Part shown: piece by piece, positions 19,246 through 28,020 of the stretch
Numbering within the stretch: position 1 is the first letter of the stretch
Layout of the letters: the number at the start of each line of letters is the position of its first letter
NCBI GenBank assembly: GCA_027579435.1
Contig: JANBPK010000088.1
Span: forward strand, 1 to 28,020
Reading direction: 5' to 3'
Source: Candolleomyces eurysporus
Lineage: Eukaryota > Basidiomycota > Agaricomycetes > Agaricales > Psathyrellaceae
Length of the DNA stretch: 28,020 nucleotides
Translations under genes and position numbers: made by a program
The notes under the pieces: generated by a model
Seen by the model: only the letters and a program-made list of their open reading frames with translations
Database searches by the model: none
Told to the model about the DNA's origin: nothing

Positions 19246-21691
19246 TCAGAGGTCCAAGTATTTCACCGTAATAACCGGCCTGACACCGTCGTCGTCGGAA
19301 ACGCTTCGAGAAAACAAGCCATTGAATAGACGACGGTTTTGGTAGATGCTGGTGCAAGTGCAAATTGCTTTTTGCTCAGGGCTATAAGAAGGACATCAGC
19401 TCTTCCTTTGACACATCTGATTCGAATGTGACTAAGGGTACCAACCTTTCCATTTTGCCATTGATCGCATCGACGAGCCCCTTGTATGTCATCTCCCCCA
19501 GAGCGCTGGGCTCCTTCAGCGACTCGAGCAGTGACCGTGTTAAAACGCCCCTTTGGCCTGCCCCAGTTCTATCAATCAGGATATGCGAAGAATGGCCAAC
19601 CGCAATTTCTGGAGGGATGATGAGGGCCTGCGTGGTGGCTCAGCTCGCAAAGACGACATATGCGTACCTGTTGTCATTGTGCTCCTTCTGGCTCTGAGTC
19701 GGTTCCTACTCACTCTCCCCGAAAACCGTGGCCTCGTCGGAGGATCTTCCCCAGCCGAGATACCGGTGTGTTCGCCACTTCGACGTTCCCTCGCTTCATC
19801 CACAAAGACGCTGTCATGGTGCTTCTTCGTAGGCCCACCGCCTGTGGCAGTGCTTTGTCGATCACAGTCCATAACAAGTGCCTGCAGGACAATCGAATGT
19901 CACCATCGTAAAGTAAGCCTGAGGGAAATCAGCACTCACGATATTGTCTGTTTTTTCACCCGCAACATGACGGAGAATATCCACAATACTGTCATACGAA
20001 ATACAGGCATCCGCGAAATCGGTGGAGCTGTCGTGCGAGGTGGACTGCTGAGGAATTTGAGGTGAATGCGGAACAAGGTATGTTTTTTTGTTGCCTGGTT
20101 TCACAAAGCTGTGCGTAGCAAAATAGACAATAATCGGGGCATCTTGCGCTACGGACGCCTTGCACGAGAGAGCTTCAAGCTCTGCAATGATGCGCTCCCT
20201 GGTTGCCTGGCAGTCGTACAAAGCGACGATTTGGTCATCGGGTACCAGAAGCGTATCTTTGAGGTAGCTGGCGACCAGCTTCGCGTCCGCAACGCATCCA
20301 GCCAAGTTCGTCAAGTTGGGACTGTCGAATTGATCGATTCCGATGATGAGGGCGTGCATATCGTCGGCAGTTGCTGAATCGAGCATCCAACCAATACCAT
20401 ACGAACTCTTCCTTTGAACATCCGCTCCACCCTCTGTCGTCCTAACTTTTTCCAGCGCTATCGGATACTTTGGGTCGTCCCATTTCGGATTGGTGGCCCA
20501 TACCAAGGTCCTGAAGATGGCTAAACCTGCTTCACAGACGATCCAAACCAGAGCCCCTCTCGAATCTGGAGGACTAGCTTGCACGATACTGAAGCACCCG
20601 ACGTACCCAATGACCGACATAACCAATCCGAACAGAAGAAAAGCCTGGCATGCGCAGAGGTAGAAAGAAGTGGTGGCAATGTGTATGGTTGATGCTACCA
20701 TTGGTACTGATGGCGGAGGATATGATACCAGTGCCTGCTCTGCTATGCCAGGGTCCTCTGCAGGCGGTGGAGTAGGGAGTGCTGGTGTTGGCTGCTTGCC
20801 GTTTTGGGAGATGTTCGAGGGGAAGGAGAAAGAGACCATTGCACCAAGACCTCCTCGTATGCACTTTTTTGTATGGTCGTCAAGAACGGTAGGATCCATT
20901 GTCTGGAATAAGGTGGGGATGTGAGATTCACTACCGCTCTGGCGGCAGCGCCTTCGCAATCGCTTCAAAGCGTTCTTGGAGCGTTTATTGGGATCCCAGA
21001 ATGAAGGTAGCTCCTTCCCATGGTCCTTCAAAAAGGCGTCCGTCGCGATAAAGCGAATCCTCGAATATGCTGCTTCTAAGATTCGGAATTGAAAGATTAA
21101 CTGAATGAAGATCGTTACAAGATCACAGCCAAGTATCCGCATGGTGGGATAAAGCCATCTTGCTCGAAAAGGGCTTTCAGAAGCTGGGGAGCGGATGGTC
21201 ACGAATATGTAGGGGAGGAGGCCGAGGGCGCTGAGGGATAAGGTGGCAAGAATCAAAAGGATATTCCACAGAACAAGGTCCTTTGCCAGAAGGTTGACCT
21301 CTACCGATCTTATCCTTTTCTTCATCAGTATACGCCGCAGCATATCCTCTGCGATATAGGGCCCTTGATTGCCGTCATCGACGCAGGTCAACAGCTCCCC
21401 AATCCCTTGTGGAGTGAACCCAGCATTGCGAAGAAGAGACGGACCGGGAAACCATCTGGAGTCCGCGCTTGCCCAAAGGACAATGAACCCTGCCTTGACG
21501 ATCCCAAGGCTACCAAAGATCGACATCGGGGTGGCTGCTGCGTATAGTAATCCACGCTGGAGAGCAGAGGTGACGAGCCACTCGCACTGCTCTGTTCCGA
21601 GAAGAGGAAGAAGCGCCGAGACATCCTGGACGCCATATGTGGCTACCTCTACCACTCCCGGATTTGCAGATCGCTCGTCGTTGGAGTTCAT
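19246..21691 (-). CDS. C3: caspase-like membrane protein with degenerate catalytic Cys motif
   Basis: Exons 21691-19940, 19881-19668, 19608-19446 and 19381-19246 (introns 58, 59 and 64 bp) give 754 residues; all phases agree with C2 and C4. The frame extends upstream of ATG 21691, but that ATG aligns with C1 and C2 and follows the conserved 5' UTR intron. The five membrane segments and the start of the caspase-like domain are intact, including His527 in YFATHS. At the catalytic Cys the protein reads LVMDCDRQS where relatives have ILDSCHAG: either one codon is missing before the Cys and the following His is Asp, or the Cys position itself is Asp591. The Cys-His-Ala-Gly core is gone in both readings. 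Further on, the Gly-Gly-x-Phe-Thr region is shortened by about 11 residues and one donor is the weak GTTGGT. Probably a catalytically dead copy or a decaying gene. Confidence 0.7.
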
Positions 21692-21699
21692 CGCTGTCT

Positions 21700-21756
21700 C
21701 TGCAGGCTGGAAGCCTTCGGTCAAATGTTCGAAGTTTGAACGCTCGGAGAGCTCAC
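21700..21756 (-). other. Predicted 5' UTR intron of C3
   Basis: GTGAGC at 21756 to CAG at 21700 (57 bp), with TTGACC as a likely branch site, ends 8 bases before the ATG. It is the counterpart of the C1 and C2 introns. Confidence 0.6.
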
Positions 21757-21985
21757 CTATCAGCACGGCTTTCAGCGAAGTAAACCTAGACAAGTTTGTT
21801 AGGAAGAGATGAAGCCCCAGAAATTGCGGCCTCACACTTTTTATGTGGCCCTCAGGCTCCCCTTTGGCATGCAGCGTGGCAACTGGGCCTAACCTACCAT
21901 GAGAACCAATAGCATCCACAGCCGTGGAGAGTGGGTATGACGAATCAATATGGTCTGACCATGCAAGGATAAATGAAAGAGACGC
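21757..21985 (-). promoter_or_regulatory. C3 promoter, conserved with C2
   Basis: Aligns with 17033-17275. The shared CCAAT on the plus strand (ATTGG in gene sense) is at about 21908, in 'accatgagaaccaatag'. Confidence 0.5.
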
Positions 21986-22789
21986 TTTCCAGACTCCACG
22001 GAGTGGAAGGAGGAATCTGTTACAGCTAAATCGACACCAACACCAGATTGCTCCGCACTCCGCTTTTGATCTTCAAGAGGCCATCATAGTCATAGTCATG
22101 GTCATAGCCATCAAAACCCTCAAATTTGGAATTCGCGGCGCCGTGACCCTGGTTGAAGTGGAATGGTGGCAAGTAGTTCAAATTGCTGAGCCCCTCCTTG
22201 TTTGGGATAGCGAGCGGAACATGGTTATCAATCCTGCTCTAAGACTAATCAAATATTGAGAGCATTGCGCAGAGCAGTCAGGTTTATCAACACTGAGTTA
22301 GCTGGAAGCCAGCCTTTTGTGGATTCCACTCATCCCCACGACAACCCCACTTCTTGCATCATATAGACATCATCTGGGAGCACCGTAAAGCTCTCGTCCC
22401 TGAAGCAACGATTCCTTGCTGTTCCACGGCCCACCATTATTGTCCGATCCCCGGGGCCTTCTGCTTTTTCTGTCGATGACGCTCTTCGTCAACTTGCGTT
22501 CGTTTGGCCCCTAGCCATGGGGCATGGCCTATCCACCATTATCCATTCTCTGCCGCTTAATTTTATCCATTTATTATCTCAGAATCAGAATCGTTCTCGC
22601 TCTTGACTTTGATGCTGTTTGTAAAATTCTGCCTATTGAAACGACAAGTCGCCGATGTCTAAGTTAGAGTGTACCCTCAGAATTTCAGAAGTTCATTGAA
22701 CAGAGGATTCAATCTGAAAATTCTCTAAAGACTGTCTGCAATTCACCGGAATATCCTACAATAATACCTATCGCGCGCAGGGACTTATT
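21986..22789. other. Intergenic region with a short hexanucleotide repeat
   Basis: At 22082-22112 the motif AGTCAT is repeated imperfectly about five times. Open frames around it show no family features. From 22400 to 22780 there may be more decayed sequence, but I could not assign it. Confidence 0.4.
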
Positions 22790-22870
22790 CATTGTCCATT
22801 CCTTTCACCTTTTCTCACCTTTCTGTTCTCCTACCATAGGTTGACGAAGTAGTTTATGATTCGGAAGACA
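22790..22870 (+). repeat. RING-gene 3' flank, copy R3
   Basis: A short third copy, recognised by a pyrimidine-rich run and 'taggttgacgaagtagttta', directly before B2 just as R1 stands before B1. Confidence 0.5.
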
Positions 22871-22916
22871 AGTATTGATACTCCAAGGGCTTGAAAAAGT
22901 GCCAGTGTCTAAGTGA

Positions 22917-24813
22917 TTAGTGGGAGCTCATCACTTGGTCGATTTCCGATAAGAAAGTGAATATAGTCAAACAAAGTCCTGCAATAAGGGATAGGGACCC
23001 ACACACGATCAACGGGGCGAAAAACACTCGCTTAAACCAGTCTTGTTCGAGCGTGACAAGTTCACGCCAGAAAATTGGCAATCCGATGAACCAGAGCAGA
23101 ATAATACCCAGCACCATCATCGGCGGCATAGCAAGTAATAGAACATGAAGAAGTGTCCAGCCAATGCGTGGAGCTATAATGATGATAGAGGTTAGCGTTT
23201 TGCTTGCGCGTAAGGGCACTTCACTTACAGACTGAGCTTCGAAGAACCGAGTACCAACTGGTCTCGAAAGGGTAGTGCAGATACCTTCGAATCCATCGAA
23301 TCAGTCTTGGAATCCGGTTTACTCTGCATGATATTCTTGAAAGTCCGTCGATCCAACTTGCCAGGCGCCTCATCATAGTGGACTGCCGGAGCCAATAAAC
23401 AACTTGAAGCGATATTGACCGAAGTACCCTACCCAGCCAGATGAGATTCACGTATCCGATCACTATCCCAGCGGCGAATAGGCACACAGGCATGGCAAGG
23501 GCTACCCAGCCCATTGCGCGTTGAAAGAAAAGGTCATATGCCGAAAGCTGAGGGTTGCCTGACCCCGATGAAGTCGGGGATTTGAGAACTTCGAGACCGA
23601 AACTGTAACAGAACAAGATCCACCAATACATGGCTGTGAGGCTTGCTAGGTGGGCCAATGTTTTACCGCCGTACGTGACTAGATATCACTGTAAGACTTG
23701 CGTTCTCCTCCAAGACGAATACTAAAGGAGACCGGAACGCACTCTGAGATGAATAGTCAGTTGTGAATAGCCAAGGCTTGCCAATGCCTTTATTGGGGCT
23801 CAATTCATATAATCCCAAGATATATACAGTCGTTTGCATAACAATCTGCGCGANTTTTTTCTCTCCTCTTGTCGTTTGACAGGTTGATGTGACCAGTAAT
23901 GAGTAATGTCACGCTTGCTAGTTCGAGGGCGTACGATGCAGAGTTGGTATGACGTATATGAATACCTGCTAAATAAGAGACATGAACTTGAACATTGAGC
24001 TGAGATCCAGTGACTAGATTCCACCGCATTTGGTGTGTGACCCGGCTAGCTTGCGCGCTCAAAAATCGAATCGCGCAGATTGTTATGCAAACGACTGTAA
24101 GCTAAAAGTCGAGGCAACACATCCGTCAGTACATATGCACACATCCGAATGAATGGTTAGACTTACGATGAAGTGACAACAACACCATATGTCCATTCAA
24201 CAACGTTGGACTCCGTCTTCCGCCCAAAATAAGATAATACGGCCTTTGTCAGACCAAACGAGACAGCGGCTGTCGCGACCATGATACGATATCCAGTCAT
24301 CGGAGGGTGCCTCAATCTGAGTCTGAGTGACTCTCTTGGGCGTTCTTCAGTGTCGTATTCTGGAATTCTTATCCCAACGTGCCGGAAGACTACTCTAACG
24401 CCAATCATAACATCCGCTCTGAAGAGCCAGTAGGGCTTGGCAGACTCACTGCCTTCGTAGTCTGTTAGAAAGAATGCACTGTCAAATTATGAGTCGGTGG
24501 GGACGGTCAACGATCCACGGTGTACTTACAGAAGAAGAATAACAACACCACTGATCCATTCGATGGTCACCGACACGGCAGGACTGGATCCATCCGAACA
24601 AGCCTTTGCTGTACCCAAACACAAAGTCACGACAACAAACGTCAGCCGGTAGACAGTGACTTTGGGATGCCACGGATTCCCTACGTGCTCCGCAGGCGGG
24701 GGCCCGAGACTTTGCGATGCAGTGACGCCGACATTCGGGTTCTCAACATCGACAAACGGTAGAGCTGCAAGGGGTATGAATTCTTGGCTTTGGGAGGCCA
24801 AAGGCTGGAACAT
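22917..24813 (-). pseudogene. B2: paralogue of B1, exon 3 disrupted by a transposon
   Basis: Exons by comparison with B1: 24813-24530, 24478-24167, exon 3 split as 24101-24098 plus 23824-23743, then 23678-23229 and 23173-22917. Without the insertion the phases close to 462 residues with the same membrane-segment plan as B1. The element sits after the fourth base of exon 3. Reading from exon 2 into it gives Leu-Gln-Ser-Phe-Ala and then a stop, so normal splicing would truncate the protein after about 204 residues, before the last four membrane segments. An alternative acceptor inside the element could in principle restore the frame, depending on the N at 23854. The remaining exons show no other stop or frame break, so the insertion is probably recent relative to the duplication. 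Confidence 0.65.
23827..24097. mobile_element. 271 bp inverted-repeat element (MITE, Tc1/mariner-like ends)
   Basis: Perfect 27 bp terminal inverted repeats (23827-23853 and 24071-24097) begin CAGTCGTTTGCATAA. The element is flanked on both sides by TA (23825-23826 and 24098-24099). Removing the element and one TA restores an exact alignment of B2 exon 3 with B1, which proves a TA target-site duplication. CAGT ends and TA targets are the hallmarks of the Tc1/mariner superfamily. The interior has no transposase, so this is a non-autonomous copy. Confidence 0.9.
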
Positions 24814-24910
24814 GGGGCGAACACGCTGCTGAGATCGAGCCAGAGTGGTAATTTGTGGGAAGAGAAGAAGAACGGAAGTGACATGGAGAGGTTACCAGGC
24901 CTTTTGAATG

Positions 24911-24960
24911 TTCTGTCAACGAACTGCTCATCATCAATTTAAATTNGAAGCTTGACAGAA
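24911..24960. promoter_or_regulatory. Inverted repeat in the B2 promoter
   Basis: TTCTGTCAA (24911-24919) and TTGACAGAA (24952-24960) lie 98-147 bp upstream of the B2 ATG, matching the site before B1. The spacer contains an N at 24946. Confidence 0.5.
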
Positions 24961-25170
24961 TCCCCAGCGGTGATACCCCTGGAAGAGTGTCGGATTGACG
25001 GACGCTTGTGTTATGAACAAGCATAGTACTCGACCAAAATGAGTAGCATTATTAGGGCATCATCTAGCTCAAGTCTACTATACCTGTGGCAAGTGGCCGA
25101 TGCTGCGCACGGCAAGGGCCGAGGCGTTTTGCATGGTTCTTCTAGGTGCTGTCCCCTTGCCTACCCCTCC

Positions 25171-26030
25171 ATATCACCTTATACTTGCATTACTCCTTCT
25201 CCCATTGAGCCTAAGCATTTATCAGTCAAAGTCAAAGACACCCGTGGGCCCATGCTCGCAGTTCCTGGCACTGTTGCGATAACGGAGAGGAAAGCGGTGA
25301 TTCAAAGCGACTGGCAACTTACAACGTGGATTGCGGAGCTCCATCAAGGATGATGGCAGGCCCAGTGCCGTCCCCTGTGCCGGTTACAAGGAGGAACGTG
25401 GTCTTGGCCTTTTGCGACCCCCTTTAGTACCCTCGGCAACAGCTAACAACATACTCCGAAAGGTTCGTGTTCTTCATTTACATGCCTGCAACGGCACAGT
25501 CGAATCCCAGATTCCACACCCGTCTGCATTCTCATTATGTATGCATTGCCAGGGGAAGAGTGGGTGAGCTCGAGGTCATAAGAGTTGAGCGCGAGTCGGT
25601 ATTCGGACATGGTAGGTTTGACTTCATGGGCGACGTCAGTGTGTTATGCCAAGATGGATGTCTTTGCAAGGGCCGGCACTGAGGGAAGAGAGAATCAGAC
25701 ACGAAGATTTCACTTTCCTGTTTTGATTCGTCCGCTCTAGCTTGGATTAGGTTGTTCGCTGAACCATTCGGGATCGGTATCGACGTTCACCATAGGTGTT
25801 AGGAACAGGGTATCGGATTAGCACCACCAACGTCCGAGTAAAGTGAACTTCAAAGGTCCTCCCACGTATCTCATTTCCTGTGCTGTGTGAAGCTTGAGGG
25901 ATTTTTTGTATCACTTAGTTGTCTTGTGACGCGGGCTTCCATCGACGCCTACGTCTGCGGAGGAGAGAAAGGAAGAGGTATATTCGAACCGTTAGCGCAA
26001 AAAGGGGAACTCAAACTCGATACGAAATGT
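25171..26030. other. Region between B2 and C4 with a possible third RING-family relic
   Basis: At about 25425-25455 the bases 'tagtacc.tcggca..acagctaacaacat' also occur in the second RING relic (near 18793-18845), so this may be a third fragment. An open frame at about 25460-25682 (+) of about 70 codons reads plausibly as protein and ends in a Cys-rich tail, but I do not recognise it and cannot join it to another exon. 25700-26030 shows nothing. Confidence 0.3.
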
Positions 26031-28020
26031 TTACAAATCTGAGTACCGTACTGTAATAACGGGCGTAACTCCGTCCTCATGAACTCTTCGGGAAAACAGC
26101 CCATTGAATAATAGGCGATTCTGGTAAATGCTGGTGCAAATTGCTTCTTGCCCCGTACTACAAGAAAGAATGTTAGTTTTGCCATGCCTGACTTCGGTGT
26201 CGGTGAGGGTACTGACCCTTTCATGTTGGCATTAATCTCATCGACGAGCTTCTTGTATGTCATCTCCCCCAGACTTTTGGATTTCTCCAGTGAATTGAGC
26301 AGCGAACTTGTGAAATTGCCCCCATGATTTTTCAGCTCGCGAGCAATGTCGTCTGGCCCAGTGCCCGCGATCAGAATATGCGAAGAATGGCCAACCAAAT
26401 TCTCTGAGGGAGATCATGCGTTTATATTGGCTGAACCCGCAAAAGACAGAAACGTACCTGTGGTCTTCTTGGTCAGTCTCACGCCCCGAGTTATCGACCT
26501 GAAATGATCGTCGGGCTGCATTTCAGGGACACCTTCATTTCCTCGAATTGAAAACTGCGTTTGAGACGGCTGAGGGCTCACAACCGGCGAGATGCTGAAT
26601 TTTTCGTTTCTGCCCAGAGCGCCGGCGTGACAAGAGTCCAGGATAAGGATCTACAGAGGGAATCAATATCACCGTCATAGATTGGTAGGTCATCAAATCT
26701 GAACTCACGATGTTGTCCGTTTTCTGCTCCGCGATACGACGGAGGATATCCACAATACTGTCATAAGAGATACAGGCATCCGCGAGTTTTGAATCGTCTT
26801 CACCCTTCGAGTAGTTGCGTGAGGGAGTCTGCTTAACGACCTTGGGAGTATGGGGAACAAGGTACGCCCGTTTGTTGCCTGCCGTAACAAAGCTGTGAGA
26901 AGCAAAATAAATGATGATCGGGGCATCCCGCGCCACAGACGCCTTGCGTGACAGGGCCTCAAGTTCCTCGATGATACGTCCTTTCGTTGCTTGAGAGTTA
27001 TGCAAAGTAACTATTTGATCCCGGGGCACCAGAAGCGTATCTTCGAGATAGCTGGCGACTCGTTCGGCGTCTCGGACGCATTCAGTCAGATTCTGAAAGC
27101 TGCTGCCCTTGCCATATTCATTGATTCCGACGATGAGGGCGTGCATGTCGTCTGCAGTCACTGTGTTGAGCATCCAACCGATGCCATACGAGCTCTTCCT
27201 CCCAACTTCAGCTCCAACCTCTGGTGTCCCAACCACCTTTTCCAACGCTATTGGTGATTTGGGGTCGTCCCATTTCGGATTGGCAGCCCATACGAGGGTC
27301 CTAATGATGGCTAACACAGCTTCGCAGACGAGCCAGACCAGAGCCCCCTCTGCACGAAGACTGGCCTGCACGACACTGAAGCATCCGATATACCCCACCA
27401 CCACCAGACCTAAGCCAAAAACAAGAGCGGCTTGGCAAGCGTGGAGAAGGAGAGTAGTAGTGATGATGTGTGTGCCAGCCTTTGGCGGCGAAGGTGCTGG
27501 TGGCGGAGGCTCGCCGTTCTGAGGGAACAAGGGGAAGTGGAAGGAAGATATCGTGCCGAGGCCTCTCCTTATCCACCCCTTCGCGTTGTCGTCAAGATTA
27601 GTATGTTTTCCCGGTTTTTCCTTGCCTGAGGATTCTTGATTGCTGTGGCAGAGGCTTCGTAGTCTCTTCAACGTGCTCTTTGAGCATTCGTTCGGGTCCC
27701 AGAACGGAGGTAGCGGCTGCCCATGGTCCTTGAGGAAGGCATCCGTCGCCATGAATCGAATTCTGCAATACGTCTCTTCTAAGATCCGGAGTTGAAAGAT
27801 GAACTGGATGGAAATCGCCACCAGGTCACAGCCAACTATCCGCAAGATGGGATAAAGCCATGTCTCTTGAAAGGGTTGATCGGGAAGGAATTGAGTGATC
27901 AGGATTGCGTAGGGAAAGAGGGCGAAAGTGCTGAGGAAGACGGTAGCGCAGACTAAACGGATATTCCACAAAACAAAGTCTTCGGATAGAAGGTTGATCT
28001 CCACGGATCGTATTCGTTTC
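26031..28020 (-). CDS. C4: membrane-anchored caspase-like protein (5' end beyond right edge)
   Basis: Exons: beyond 28020 to 26709, 26650-26458, 26403-26217 and 26157-26031; exons 3 and 4 have exactly the lengths of C2. The visible part starts at the position of C2 residue 123, so the first membrane segment and the start codon lie outside. Four hydrophobic segments, a short Pro-rich linker, then the caspase-like domain with YFASHS (catalytic His) and LDSCHAG (catalytic Cys) are present. The low-complexity insert after the Cys is about 30 residues shorter than in C2. The end matches C2 closely (TGQEAICTS, NRLLFNGLFSRR). C2 and C4 look like the most recent pair in the array. Both catalytic residues are kept, so it is probably active. 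Confidence 0.85.

Larger units (their letters stand above)
22790..25170. repeat. Segmental duplication, right copy (R3 + B2 + B2 promoter)
   Basis: Counterpart of 441-2830, described there. It differs mainly by the 271 bp transposon insertion at 23827-24097. Similarity upstream of the gene includes 'ccaggccttttga', the inverted repeat at 24911-24960 and 'gtggc.agtgg.cgatgct' near 25090. Confidence 0.75.

Noticed and set aside
21692..21919. Upstream in-frame extension of C3 by 76 codons
   Set aside because: The DNA matches the C2 promoter, where the same stretch is not open in frame.
1..28020. tRNA, rRNA, CRISPR array or bacterial-type operon signals
   Set aside because: None were seen; the gene structure is eukaryotic throughout.

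Overview
The window is nuclear DNA of a filamentous fungus, most likely a basidiomycete of the Agaricomycetes. Genes carry many 50-65 bp GT-AG introns with short 3' tracts. The gene families present (NACHT-TPR proteins of the NLR type, C14 caspase-like proteins, multi-pass membrane proteins of unknown function, RING proteins) are typical of expanded, fast-turnover families in mushrooms. It is an accessory, duplication-rich region; nothing in it looks like housekeeping.

Layout, left to right. (1) The 3' end of a RING-finger gene (2-256, +). (2) B1, a five-exon multi-pass membrane protein gene (835-2501, -). (3) A 1.2 kb divergent promoter region. (4) A nine-exon NLR-type gene (3769-9778, +): unknown helical N-terminus, NACHT NTPase, about 19 TPR repeats. 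One stray N at 6745 splits its frame; ignoring it gives a continuous 1848-residue protein. (5) A tandem, same-strand family of four membrane-anchored caspase-like genes: C1 (10397-12658), C2 (14387-16959), C3 (19246-21691) and C4 (26031 to beyond the right edge), all on the minus strand. Each has an N-terminal block of about five membrane segments followed by a C14 caspase-like domain. C1, C2 and C4 keep the His-Cys dyad; C3 has lost the normal Cys-His-Ala-Gly motif. (6) Between C3 and C4 lies B2 (22917-24813, -), a second copy of B1 interrupted by a 271 bp TA-flanked inverted-repeat transposon. (7) Between these genes are decayed fragments of the RING gene and repeated copies of its 3' flank.

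How the parts may work together (inference). An NLR-type sensor beside four caspase-like proteins anchored in a membrane resembles the sensor-plus-executioner gene clusters of fungal allorecognition and regulated cell death. The caspase-like proteins are the candidate executioners and the NACHT-TPR protein a candidate sensor. No functional link is shown by the sequence beyond proximity and family.

Gene models were built by hand from reading frames, splice signals and comparison between paralogues. The exon phases close exactly for every multi-exon model given, which supports them, but no transcript or database evidence was available.
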